A stretch of 64,000 nucleotides of DNA from Candidatus Fukatsuia endosymbiont of Tuberolachnus salignus (GTDB taxonomy: Bacteria > Pseudomonadota > Gammaproteobacteria > Enterobacterales > Enterobacteriaceae): NCBI RefSeq assembly GCF_964030845.1, contig NZ_OZ034983.1:682001-746000 (forward strand), written 5' to 3'. The position numbers and the translations under genes were made by a program. Shown one piece after another: positions 8,043 to 15,431 of this stretch; position 1 is the stretch's first letter; each line of letters starts with the position of its first letter. The notes under the pieces are model-generated. The model was not told the origin of the DNA and did not search any database. It saw only the letters and a list, made by a program, of their open reading frames with translations.

Positions 8043-9136
8043 TACCCGTGATCAATGAAGATGCTTGATTTTGAAGTCGATAAGGATCATGCTCATAGCC
8101 ATGAAAATAGAGCTGACTGCTGACCAGAAAATTACCCTCGAAGCCCAACATCGTCAAAGCCATGACCGCCGTGTCTGTGACAGGATCCGGTGTGTTTTGT
8201 TGTCCGCAGACGGCTGGACTCCCCCTATGATTGCTCACTCACAGCTCATTAATGAAACCACGGTGCGGCGCCACCTTACAGACTATCATAAACTCAACAA
8301 GCTCAAGCCTGAAAATGGCGGCTCCGATGGCTATCTCAATGCGGAACAGACCACGTCGCTGGTTGAACATCTCACCCAGCCGCTCTACCACCACAATCAC
8401 CAAATTGTGGCGTATATCGCTGGACGCTGGAACATCACCTTTACCGTATCAGGTCTGTATAAAGGGTTGAAGCAGCATGGCTTTAGCTATAAAAAGCCGA
8501 AAGGTGTTCCGCATAAATTTGCCGTTGAGAAACAGCAGCAATTTATAAAGACCTACAGCGAATTGAAAGACGCCGCGGGTAATGACCCCATACTGTTTAT
8601 TGATGCCGTTCATCCGACACAAGCCACCAAAATAAGCTACGGCTGGATACGAAAAGGCCAGGATAAAACGATAGAGACCACCGGGAGCAGAACGCGGTTG
8701 AATATCATGGGAGCCTTGAACGTCCAGAATGTGGCTAACCCCATAATCCGTGATGATGAGACGATTAACAGCGAAAATGTGGTTCACTTCCTGTCTGCCA
8801 TTCGCGCGCATTATCCCATCACGACAACGGCACATGTGATCCTCGAGGGTGCAGGCTATCACCGTTCACAGCTTGTGCAAGACGCCGCGCTTACGTTGAA
8901 TATCCAGCTTCATTACCTTCCGCCGTATAGCCCGAATCTAAACCCGATAGAGCGATTGTGGAAGGTGATGAATGAGCAAACACGAAACAATAGATATTAC
9001 CCATCTAAACAGAGTTTTAAGAACGATATCTTAAACTTCTTTGAAGTGAAGCTACCACAAATGGCAAGTTCTCTGGTATCTCGCTTAAACGATAATTTCC
9101 AGGCGCTAAATCCTGCATCTTGATTTCACTTGGGTA
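8043..9136 (+). mobile_element. IS630-family insertion sequence (1,094 bp)
   Basis: A single transposase gene is bounded by ends starting TACCCGTGATCAATGAAG and finishing TTCACTTGGGTA; read inward both give TACCC, GTGA and ATCAAGATGC-like stretches. TA dinucleotides at 8041-8042 and 9137-9138 fit the TA duplication typical of the IS630/Tc1 group. The element appears complete in length. It lies between dprA and the mtr promoter and is a probable breakpoint, since the genes that normally follow dprA are missing. Confidence 0.85.
8101..9123 (+). CDS. IS630-family transposase
   Basis: The 340-residue product has an N-terminal helix-turn-helix region (about residues 1-80, with INETTVRRHL) and a DDE domain: FIDAVHPTQA with D168, VILEGAGYHRS near 247-257 and SPNLNPIERLWKVM with E284. 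The family normally has Asp in the second motif (D-x-A-x-x-H); here residue 249 is Glu (codon at 8845-8847). That may reduce or abolish catalysis. The start ATG at 8101 gives MKIELTADQK; an ATG at 8089 is also possible. No frameshift is seen. Confidence 0.9.
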   Translation: MKIELTADQKITLEAQHRQSHDRRVCDRIRCVLLSADGWTPPMIAHSQLINETTVRRHLTDYHKLNKLKPENGGSDGYLNAEQTTSLVEHLTQPLYHHNHQIVAYIAGRWNITFTVSGLYKGLKQHGFSYKKPKGVPHKFAVEKQQQFIKTYSELKDAAGNDPILFIDAVHPTQATKISYGWIRKGQDKTIETTGSRTRLNIMGALNVQNVANPIIRDDETINSENVVHFLSAIRAHYPITTTAHVILEGAGYHRSQLVQDAALTLNIQLHYLPPYSPNLNPIERLWKVMNEQTRNNRYYPSKQSFKNDILNFFEVKLPQMASSLVSRLNDNFQALNPAS

Positions 9137-9150
9137 TAGATAGCAAGTTC

Positions 9151-9179
9151 TTTACACGGATCCGTCACCCATGTACTAT
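9151..9179 (+). promoter_or_regulatory. mtr promoter
   Basis: TTTACA (9151-9156) and TACTAT (9174-9179) are separated by exactly 17 bases and lie about 80 bases before the mtr start. The -10 box falls inside the TrpR-like palindrome, the same arrangement as in Trp-repressed promoters. The -35 begins only 14 bases after the end of the IS630 element, so any activator sites further upstream (TyrR boxes in E. coli mtr) have been displaced. Confidence 0.7.
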
Positions 9180-9190
9180 CTAGATAGTAC
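9173..9190. promoter_or_regulatory. TrpR operator
   Basis: GTACTATCTAGATAGTAC is a perfect 18-bp palindrome that closely resembles the trp operator consensus (GTACTAGTTAACTAGTAC) and overlaps the -10 box of the mtr promoter. In E. coli, mtr is repressed by TrpR with tryptophan. Known: the operator family. Inferred: that a TrpR protein exists in this organism and binds here. Confidence 0.75.
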
Positions 9191-9260
9191 AAAAGCCTCG
9201 TTTACATTAGAGCTTATCTAAAATTGAAATCATCGTAAAAACAGTGTTTAGGAGCTACAC

Positions 9261-10505
9261 ATGTCAATGATTGCGTCCTCGTCTTCGCTGCGGCCATCCA
9301 TTCTTGGCGGTGCAATGATTGTCGCCGGTACTGCTGTCGGCGCCGGTATGTTTTCGATTCCTATTGTCACCTCGGGTGTGTGGTTTAGTGGTGCCGTACT
9401 GCTGCTAATTTACACTTGGGCATGTATGTTTATTTCCGGCTTGATGATCCTGGAAGTGAATCTTAACTACCCAATAGGCGCTAGCTTTCATACTATGGTA
9501 CGGGATCTGTTAGGCAAAATGTGGAGTTCAATCAACGGATTGTCTATCACCTTCGTACTCTATATTTTGACGTACGCCTATATTTCTGCGGGTGGTTCCA
9601 TTATCACCCACACGCTTGGCAAAGTAATCGGTGTTAACCAGACAGAAGCTGGTCTTATTTTTGCCTTGATCGTAGCCTTTATTGTTTGGTTATCTACCCG
9701 TGCAGTTGACCGTTTAAGCACTATTTTAATCGTTGGGATGCTAATTAGTTTTGTTTTATCAGTCAGTGATATGTTTACTCATGTTAAAATTGGGGTGTTA
9801 TTGAACCAAAACGATCATAGCGCTAGCTATTCACCGTATGCACTGGCTGCTTTACCTTATTTATTAACCTCTTTCGGCTATCACGGCAATGTCCCCGGAT
9901 TAGTAAAATATTATCGAAAAGACAGTCGAGCGGTGGTGTTCAGCCTGTTTTTCGGCACGTTGATCGCTTTGATGATTTATATTCTGTGGCAGTATGTGAT
10001 TCAAGGCAATATAGTTCGTGAAACCTTTAAGCAGATCATCGCCGACGGAGGAAATATCGGTAGCTTACTCGAGAGGATGGATGTCATTTCTGGTAGCTCG
10101 ATGACCAAACAGTTGTTGAATGCTTTTTCCTATATGGCACTGGCAAGCTCATTTTTGGGGGTATCACTCGGCTTATTTGATTACTTGGCTGATTTTTTTA
10201 AATTTGCTGACCATGGTATGGGGAGAGTTAAAACCGCACTGTTGACTTTTGTACCTCCTACGTTAGGTGCTTTGTTATTTCCTAATGGTTTTTTATATGC
10301 GATTGGTTTTGCCGGTTTGGCGGCTACTATCTGGGCGGTGATCGTCCCGGCACTTATGGTTCATGCCAGTCGCCCTCGTTTTCCATTAATGGGTTATAAA
10401 GTACCAGGTGGTAAGACTGTAATTGGTTTTATTATTATTTTTGGTTTCACTAATGTCGTCATTCATATTGCTACTTCATTGAGTCTGTTACCAATTTATC
10501 AATAG
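9261..10505 (+). CDS. mtr: Tryptophan-specific permease Mtr
   Basis: Inner-membrane aromatic amino-acid/H+ symporter of the HAAAP family with about 11 membrane helices. The N-terminal signature PSILGGAMIVAGTAVGAGMF, YILTYAYISAGGSI, FGYHGNVPGLVKYY and SSFLGVSLGLFDYLADFFKF are shared with E. coli Mtr more than with TyrP. Length 414 aa equals E. coli Mtr. AGGAG lies before the ATG. The TrpR-like operator upstream supports the tryptophan assignment. It is flanked by IS630 on the left and the accessory island on the right. Confidence 0.92.
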   Translation: MSMIASSSSLRPSILGGAMIVAGTAVGAGMFSIPIVTSGVWFSGAVLLLIYTWACMFISGLMILEVNLNYPIGASFHTMVRDLLGKMWSSINGLSITFVLYILTYAYISAGGSIITHTLGKVIGVNQTEAGLIFALIVAFIVWLSTRAVDRLSTILIVGMLISFVLSVSDMFTHVKIGVLLNQNDHSASYSPYALAALPYLLTSFGYHGNVPGLVKYYRKDSRAVVFSLFFGTLIALMIYILWQYVIQGNIVRETFKQIIADGGNIGSLLERMDVISGSSMTKQLLNAFSYMALASSFLGVSLGLFDYLADFFKFADHGMGRVKTALLTFVPPTLGALLFPNGFLYAIGFAGLAATIWAVIVPALMVHASRPRFPLMGYKVPGGKTVIGFIIIFGFTNVVIHIATSLSLLPIYQ

Positions 10506-10539
10506 CTAACATTACACGACACTCAAAAATAGTTCGTTA

Positions 10540-10572
10540 ATCACACACAGTAAATAATATGACCTGTGTGAT
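10540..10572. terminator. Possible terminator after mtr
   Basis: ATCACACA at 10540-10547 pairs with TGTGTGAT at 10565-10572 about 35 bases after the mtr stop, and GGGTTTTTATT follows shortly after. The stem is AT-rich and the T run is displaced, so the call is weak. Confidence 0.35.
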
Positions 10573-10634
10573 GTAATCTGGGTTTTTATTAACATATATT
10601 AAATGTTAATGTAAATTTCACAATTGACTTATAT

Positions 10635-10740
10635 TATATCTGCACAATTTAATTTTGATTAGCACACAAATATGATCAACTCCGTAGATTTACTCCTCAA
10701 TGTGTCCGTTAGGCAATCAAAATTAAATCGCGCAGATATA
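10635..10740. repeat. Repeat D, copy 1 (106 bp inverted-repeat element)
   Basis: The two 26-bp ends are inverted copies with two mismatches; both contain ATTTAATTTTGATT in the inward direction. The 54-base middle carries ACTCCGTAGATTTACTCCTCA and TGTCCGTTAGGC. A second copy of identical length lies at 12661-12766 in the same orientation; the middles differ at only a few positions. The copies bracket the RTX gene and IS1 remnant. It has no open frame; the family is unknown to me. Confidence 0.85.
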
Positions 10741-11206
10741 TTTCCAATGGAGGATATTATTAAAAAATAAAGTGTAGAAAATAAAAAGATGAATTATATT
10801 TTGCTTGTATAATAGGCAGAAAAATACGACAGAACACCACTTTTCAGTCATTATTGATCAATACGTTGCCTATTTATTTCGACCTGTCTGTTGTGAAAAG
10901 ACTGTTCATTACCTGAAATCAAGGTGCACAGTAAGCTGAGTTGTACATATCAGTCGATGAGATGTACCAATTAATCACGTGGTATTTATCTTCAGGATAC
11001 TCAATCATTCGTACCAATAAACTAAAGACTAGAAACTTACGGCCAAACACTTGCTCAAACGCCGCCCTGGACATCTCTTGTGATAATGCCTTTTGTTGCA
11101 CCTATAACAATCATTGATGATTGTTATACACCACGCTGTGCTGCATATTAAAAAGCTTTTTTTCACGATGATAGCCTATTTTTAAACTTGAGGTGAGCTA
11201 TGGGTA
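10741..11206. other. AT-rich region without a recognisable gene; palindrome at 11103-11128
   Basis: No family is recognised here on either strand. A GTG-started minus-strand frame of 60 codons (10919-11101) has no ribosome site and no known motif. TATAACAATCAT (11103-11114) and ATGATTGTTATA (11117-11128) form a perfect 12-bp palindrome with a two-base centre, which could be an operator, a terminator stem or a mobile-element end. The stretch is probably decayed accessory DNA. Confidence 0.4.
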
Positions 11207-11395
11207 ATGAACGGAGATATACAAAGAACTATTCATATCGTCAGCAAGCTTTATACACAAAGGAGAGAAAGAGAGAATTTAACACTGAAAACGCGACTTA
11301 AGCGATTGAATCGTAAAACAAGAGGATACTCAAAATCCGAAAAAATTCACGATAAGGTTATTGGGATATTCATTGAGAGGGAATACTATTTGTGA
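11207..11395 (+). pseudogene. IS1-family transposase, C-terminal remnant
   Basis: The frame gives SKLYTQRRERENLTLKTRLK, then RLNRKTRGYSKSEKIHDKVI and a short tail. This is the C-terminal end of IS1 InsAB-type transposases (ERxNLTLRTRxKRLxRKTxxxSKSxExHDKVIG). The N-terminal zinc-finger half and most of the DDE domain are missing, and no IS1 ends are seen. It is a remnant with no expected function. Confidence 0.75.
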
Positions 11396-11456
11396 TACCT
11401 GGACAACTTATTGAATACATGACCGAAGGAAAAGCCGTTTGAACCTGTCATCCCTG

Positions 11457-11510
11457 CCGTTTTTTCCACGCCTGAGCGTCTTCCAAAAAGATTTCAAATA
11501 GACTCTAAGA
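11457..11510. repeat. Repeat B, terminal fragment
   Basis: TTTTTTCCACGCCTGAGCGT followed by GATTTCAAATAGACTCTAAG matches the end of the repeat B copy at 43479-43640 (TTTTTTCCTCGTCTGAGCGT and its GATTTCGAGCA end). Only about one third of the element is present. It lies immediately upstream of the RTX gene and could affect its transcription. Confidence 0.55.
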
Positions 11511-11544
11511 AAAATTAGAAAATGTTTTATTCAAGGATATCAAT

Positions 11545-12660
11545 ATGACCACTGCAAACAACCTAAGCGCAGTAGCAACAACGTTGGAAGAAGATGCTAG
11601 AAATAATCAGCGACAGCAGGCTCAAAGAAATAACGTAGTACTTACCGGAAAACGCGGACGAGATAATTACATTATCAACAAAGAAGGAAATACAGGTATA
11701 GAAATTATTATCAACAATGATGGTAATACGCCTTTGGATGATTTGTCCGTGGCATTCGCACAGGATACTTTGCAATTGCAATTCCCGATTGAGCAAATAC
11801 ACCTACACAAGCAAGGTGACGATATAATATTTAGTCACCGCAGTTCACCAGAACAGTATCCCAGAATACGCCTCCTCAATTTTATGGCTCATGAGCGTTA
11901 CCGCCATCTGTCAATAATGGACGAAAATAGTAGGCTTTATGATCTCGTCGTTGACGCAGAGGATCACGTGTTGCTGATGCAACGCCAAATTAATAATGGT
12001 GATAATAACCTGATATTACACAACACCACCGCTACAACGGGTATCAGCCTACATGCAGGGCCAGGCCATGATACAATTATTGATAAAAGTGGGGGGAGTA
12101 ATACTCTGCATGGCGATGATGGCAATGATATGCTTCTGGCCTGGTCAGGCAATAATGCACTGTTTGGAGGGGCTGGCAATGATCGGTTGGTTGGTGGTAC
12201 TGGACATGATGTTCTCTGTGGTGAAACAGGTAACGATACATTGGTAGGTAATGCTGGCAACGACATTATGGTAGGAGGAGTAGGCGACGATATTTACCTA
12301 TTTGCTCGTGGAGATGGCCATGACAGCATCCTAGAGGATGGCGGCACCGACAGCTTGGTGTTCACGTCCAGGGAGATTACCAGAGAAACATTATGGTTGA
12401 AAAAAGACGGCGATAACTTGCGGATACAAGTCAATGGCGCAAATTCAGGTGACACAGTAACGGTTCTAGGCTATTACGATAATCCAAAAAATAAAATTGA
12501 AATGATAAGCGTCGAGAGGTATCAGCTAGCTGGTGATAATATTGATCGAATGGTTGAGGCAATGTCTACTTTTACTTCTTCAGAGAGTATATCAGCAGCA
12601 GGTAATATCAACTTACAAACACATATTAACAGCTTGTGGATAGCCACATCAAACCCATGA
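11545..12660 (+). CDS. Small RTX calcium-binding protein (toxin-like C-terminal part)
   Basis: The 371-residue product has no hydrophobic signal peptide. About eight glycine-aspartate nonapeptides (GGxGxDxLx type) run from about residue 172 to 253, for example GGAGNDRLVGG, ETGNDTLVG and NAGNDIMVG, and should form a calcium-bound beta-roll. They are followed by the usual C-terminal region (LGYYDNPKNKIEMISVERYQ and a Ser-rich tail) that in RTX proteins serves type I secretion. No pore-forming, lipase, protease or acylation region is visible, so it may be the surviving C-terminal piece of a larger toxin or a small secreted protein. ATG at 11545 follows AAGGA. The stop codon directly abuts repeat D copy 2. 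No hlyB/D-like transporter genes are nearby. Confidence 0.75.
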   Translation: MTTANNLSAVATTLEEDARNNQRQQAQRNNVVLTGKRGRDNYIINKEGNTGIEIIINNDGNTPLDDLSVAFAQDTLQLQFPIEQIHLHKQGDDIIFSHRSSPEQYPRIRLLNFMAHERYRHLSIMDENSRLYDLVVDAEDHVLLMQRQINNGDNNLILHNTTATTGISLHAGPGHDTIIDKSGGSNTLHGDDGNDMLLAWSGNNALFGGAGNDRLVGGTGHDVLCGETGNDTLVGNAGNDIMVGGVGDDIYLFARGDGHDSILEDGGTDSLVFTSREITRETLWLKKDGDNLRIQVNGANSGDTVTVLGYYDNPKNKIEMISVERYQLAGDNIDRMVEAMSTFTSSESISAAGNINLQTHINSLWIATSNP

Positions 12661-12766
12661 TATAGCTATGCAATTTAATTTTGATTAGCACACAAATATA
12701 AGTTACTCCGTATATTTACTCCTCAATGTATCCGTTAGGCAATCAAAATTAAATCTCGCCGCTATA
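12661..12766. repeat. Repeat D, copy 2 (106 bp)
   Basis: Same length and orientation as copy 1, starting TATAGCTATGCAATTTAATT and ending AATTAAATCTCGCCGCTATA. The inner 14 bases of each arm (ATTTAATTTTGATT and its complement) are identical to copy 1, while the outer arm bases have changed. It begins at the base after the RTX stop codon. Confidence 0.85.
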
Positions 12767-12800
12767 GGATAATCCCGGCTGGAAAAAATCACCAAAACCG

Positions 12801-12890
12801 ATGATTGTGTCTGATAGTGAGAAAAAGATGGAAGAAGGAAATGTAACTACCGCATCTACTGGCTGGGCAGAGAGTGAGTTTGGAATAGTC
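12801..12890 (+). pseudogene. Tn5/IS4-like transposase, N-terminal scrap
   Basis: A short frame encodes MEEGNVTTASTGWAESEFG. The WAESEFG motif is typical of the N-terminal DNA-binding domain of Tn5/IS50-type transposases (W-A-E-x-E-F-G). The match stops after about 25 residues and runs into the next remnant. Assignment rests on one short motif. Confidence 0.45.
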
Positions 12891-12894
12891 GATT

Positions 12895-13154
12895 TTTGTG
12901 CTCCACTTTTTTAACCATCCAGGATACGAATACGAAGGCTGGAATAACAAAGCGATTGCCCAAGCATTACGTATTCATGAAAAAACAGTGAGGCAACCTG
13001 TAACGGATTGGCTCTCAGACGAAAAATTAAAGCCTAAAAATGGCGGCTCGTATAGTAAGTTGAGCGTGGATAATTCTTCATTACTTGAAAAACATATTGA
13101 GAGCACAACTTACACCTGCGTCATGGATATCTGTGCTTATGTTGACATTGACGC
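12895..13154 (+). pseudogene. IS630-like transposase, N-terminal fragment (second type)
   Basis: Encodes a helix-turn-helix segment NNKAIAQALRIHEKTVRQ followed by DEKLKPKNGGSYSKLSVDNS, which parallels the N-terminal part of the complete transposase at 8101-9123 (HKLNKLKPENGGSDGYL) but differs too much to be the same element. The DDE domain is missing; the frame ends at an ERIC end fragment. It is a truncated, non-functional remnant. Confidence 0.75.
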
Positions 13155-13176
13155 CGTACCTTCAAGTTGAATGGGT
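13155..13176. repeat. ERIC end fragment
   Basis: CGTACCTTCAAGTTGAATGGG followed by TATA resembles one terminus of an ERIC element (terminal TACCC/GGGTA with CTTCAAGTT). Only about 22 bases remain, exactly at the join between the transposase and integrase remnants, so it probably marks a deletion or recombination point. Confidence 0.45.
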
Positions 13177-13592
13177 ATATCTCTGGAAGAATTTATTGTG
13201 ATCAGAGAGGCAGAAAACAAAAGGCAGCCGTGGGATAGGTTTAAGCATGGACTTGGCCTTACTTACGAGTCAGCGGGTAGGGGATATCCAACGGATGAAA
13301 TGGCAAGGAACGTCGCCTTCATTCCACGAAATCCGAAGTTTATACCCAATGAATTTCGAGTTACGGCAAGGCGGCAATTAATCGGAACCCAGGAGTGTAC
13401 AGGTAGTACATGACAGGGATGAGTGCGAGCAGCCAACGTCTCCGTAATTTGAAAGGCGAGGGGGGTATATCAGCGAGGCTGTATAGTGAAGCCAGAGATA
13501 AGGATTTTGTACAAAAATTACTGGGACACAAACCCTCTGCCATGACGAACAAATACCACGACAGCAGAGGAAGTGAGTGGGACGAAATTTGA
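13177..13592 (+). pseudogene. Phage-type tyrosine integrase remnant, split by ERIC
   Basis: Three segments of a lambda-like integrase catalytic domain are readable: ISLEEFIVIREAENKRQPW; then, after a frame change, MDLALLTSQRVGDIQRMKW with the first catalytic Arg and HEIRS of the HxxR motif; and, after the ERIC at 13343-13467, SARLYSEARDKDFVQKLLGH with HKPSAMTNKYHDSRGSEWDE, which holds the last His (LGH) and the Tyr. About 60-100 residues normally between the MKW and HEIRS segments are missing. It therefore carries at least a frameshift, an internal deletion and an insertion. No attachment site could be assigned. Confidence 0.8.
13343..13467 (+). repeat. ERIC element, copy 3, inserted in the integrase remnant
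   Basis: 125 bp from TACCC to GGGTA, with TA at 13341-13342 and 13468-13469. Removing the element and one TA restores the codons AGT TTA TCA GCG, giving S-L-S-A between HEIR and RLY, which is the expected integrase reading. This shows directly that the element inserted into a TA and duplicated it. Confidence 0.9.
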
Positions 13593-14023
13593 TACAAACT
13601 ATGATTTTTTTGGTTATCGAGTAAAACGTTAAGGTATGAGATAATCCACTGGCATTTTGGCCTAATTTCGATCGATTGTGACTTTTTGTTTTTAATCCAT
13701 TGATTTTTATCATAAACAAAATACTTATACTATGTCTACTATAGATTCTGAAATTAAATAACCTATCGGGATGAGAACTTTTATTCAGCTAAACATGAAT
13801 AGGTTATGTTAACTTGCTTATCGGTGTGTAATTAAATTAATATAAATTGAGCCCACTATAAAGCTTAGTGAGATAGGCACTGTCGAGGCATACGAAGCAA
13901 GGTGATCCTGATATACGAATCATTAGGATCGCACGTAAAGCAAGTTCAAGCGCTCCTCAGTAGGTTTTACAAGAGAGCTGTTTTTAGTAATAGCGGTTAG
14001 TTGGCTAAATCAAGGAGGGCATT
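13593..14023. other. Non-coding region upstream of yidA with two inverted repeats
   Basis: No coding frame is supported. ATAACCTAT (13758-13766) pairs with ATAGGTTAT (13799-13807), and GATCCT (13904-13909) with AGGATC (13925-13930) extended by GAT/ATC. They may form the leader or promoter region of yidA, but no known riboswitch is recognised. The left part is the junction with the mobile-gene island. Confidence 0.4.
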
Positions 14024-14836
14024 ATGGCTATTAAGTTGATTGCAATTGATATGGATGGAACCTTGCTGGATCCACATCATACAATTACTCCCGCAGTAAA
14101 ACAGGCGATAAAAAAAGCACAACAAAAAGGTATTTATGTCGTGTTGGCTACAGGGCGATCCTATATTGGTGTGCAAAAACATCTGTGTGAATTGGAGATG
14201 AATAATGGCCATAATTATTGCGTTACTAGCAATGGTGCACTGGTACAAAAAGCAGCTACCGGCGAGTGTATCTCGCAGGAGACGCTGAGTTTTGAAGATT
14301 ATCTCTATTTTGAAGGATTAGCGCGCGAATTAGGTGTCCATTTTCATGCTGTTGATTTTAACTCTTTATATACCGCAAATACGGACATCAGCAAATATAC
14401 GGTTCATGAAGTATCGCTGACGGGTATCCCATTGAAATATTGCAGTGTTAACGACATGGATACTCGCTCACGTTTTCCAAAAGTTATGATGGTTGATGAA
14501 CCTGAATTGTTAGATAGAGCGATCGCTCGTATTCCTGCAGAAGTATCTGAGCGTTTTACTCTCATGAAAAGCGCAGATCACTTCCTCGAAATCCTGCATA
14601 AAGGAGCGAATAAAGGTCTTGGTGTACAAGTGTTGGCAGAATATTTAGGGATTGCCCAAGAAGATGTCATGGCATTGGGTGATCAGGCTAATGATGCTGC
14701 GATGATCGAGTATGCGGGTATCGGTATTGCGATGGGAAATGCTATTCCCGAATTGAAAAAGATTGCTCAGCATATCACCCTTAGCAATGCTGAGGATGGT
14801 GTAGCCTATGCAATTGAGAAGTATGCTTTAAATTAA
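14024..14836 (+). CDS. yidA: HAD-family sugar phosphatase YidA
   Basis: Cof-type (subclass IIB) haloacid dehalogenase phosphatase acting on small phosphosugars. Motif I is AIDMDGTLLD, motif II the ATGRSY region, the cap follows, and motif IV is ALGDQANDAAMIEYAG. The 270-residue length equals E. coli YidA, and IARIPAEV, FLEILHKGANKG and SNAEDGVAYAIEKY match it. AAGGAGG precedes the ATG. In E. coli it neighbours dgoR and gyrB; here it stands alone between the accessory island and ppiB. Confidence 0.9.
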   Translation: MAIKLIAIDMDGTLLDPHHTITPAVKQAIKKAQQKGIYVVLATGRSYIGVQKHLCELEMNNGHNYCVTSNGALVQKAATGECISQETLSFEDYLYFEGLARELGVHFHAVDFNSLYTANTDISKYTVHEVSLTGIPLKYCSVNDMDTRSRFPKVMMVDEPELLDRAIARIPAEVSERFTLMKSADHFLEILHKGANKGLGVQVLAEYLGIAQEDVMALGDQANDAAMIEYAGIGIAMGNAIPELKKIAQHITLSNAEDGVAYAIEKYALN

Positions 14837-14924
14837 AATCCTATACTGACTCAACTATCTAGATATGATATAAGGGCCGCCTTATTTTTTGATGGCACTT
14901 TTATTATATTGTAGGAATATTATT

Positions 14925-15413
14925 ATGGTTACTCTTCATACTAATCACGGCGATATTGTTATTAACACTTTCGGTGGCGAAGCATCGACTACCGTGGAAA
15001 ATTTCCTTACATATTGCCGTCAAGGGTTTTATAATGGCACTATTTTTCACCGTGTTATTGATGGTTTTATGATCCAGGGCGGTGGCTTCGAACCGGGTAT
15101 GGCAGAGAAACCCACTGGGACTTCAATCAAAAATGAAGCCAATAATGGCCTGAAAAATGCCCGTGGTACCTTGGCAATGGCTCGTACTAACGATCCACAT
15201 TCGGCTAGCTCTCAATTTTTTATCAACGTTGTTGATAATGACTTTCTGAATTTCCGTTCAGAGAATGCTGGTGGTTGGGGCTACTGTGTCTTTGCAGAAG
15301 TCACTGAAGGCCTGGACGTAGTGGATAAAATCAAAAGTGTAAAAACTGGTGATAGAGGTATGCATCAGGATGTACCCGAAGAAGACGTCATCATTAAAAA
15401 CGTGACCGTCTAG
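14925..15413 (+). CDS. ppiB: Cytoplasmic peptidyl-prolyl isomerase B
   Basis: Cyclophilin that catalyses cis-trans proline isomerisation. It shows FHRVIDGFMIQGGGFEPG (catalytic Arg and the binding-pocket loop), ARTNDPHSASSQFFINVVDN and GWGYCVFAEV. The start at 14925 gives MVTLHTNHGDIVI, the standard PpiB N-terminus, with AGGAA upstream; a longer frame from 14889 has no support. 162 aa (E. coli 164). It heads ppiB-lpxH-purE-purK, the E. coli order, but cysS, usually divergent from ppiB, is 29 kb away in this window. Confidence 0.96.
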   Translation: MVTLHTNHGDIVINTFGGEASTTVENFLTYCRQGFYNGTIFHRVIDGFMIQGGGFEPGMAEKPTGTSIKNEANNGLKNARGTLAMARTNDPHSASSQFFINVVDNDFLNFRSENAGGWGYCVFAEVTEGLDVVDKIKSVKTGDRGMHQDVPEEDVIIKNVTV

Positions 15414-15431
15414 CGCATAACTGTTGCGAGG

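Noticed and set aside
10711..10717. GTTAGGC in repeat D resembles an integron attC core site
   Set aside because: No matching RYYYAAC partner at the other end, the inverted arms extend past the motif, and no integron integrase is present. The match is seven bases and occurs by being part of a non-attC palindrome.
10919..11101. 60-codon minus-strand frame in the accessory island
   Set aside because: GTG start with no ribosome site, directly against a palindrome, and no recognisable motif. Kept only as part of the region note.
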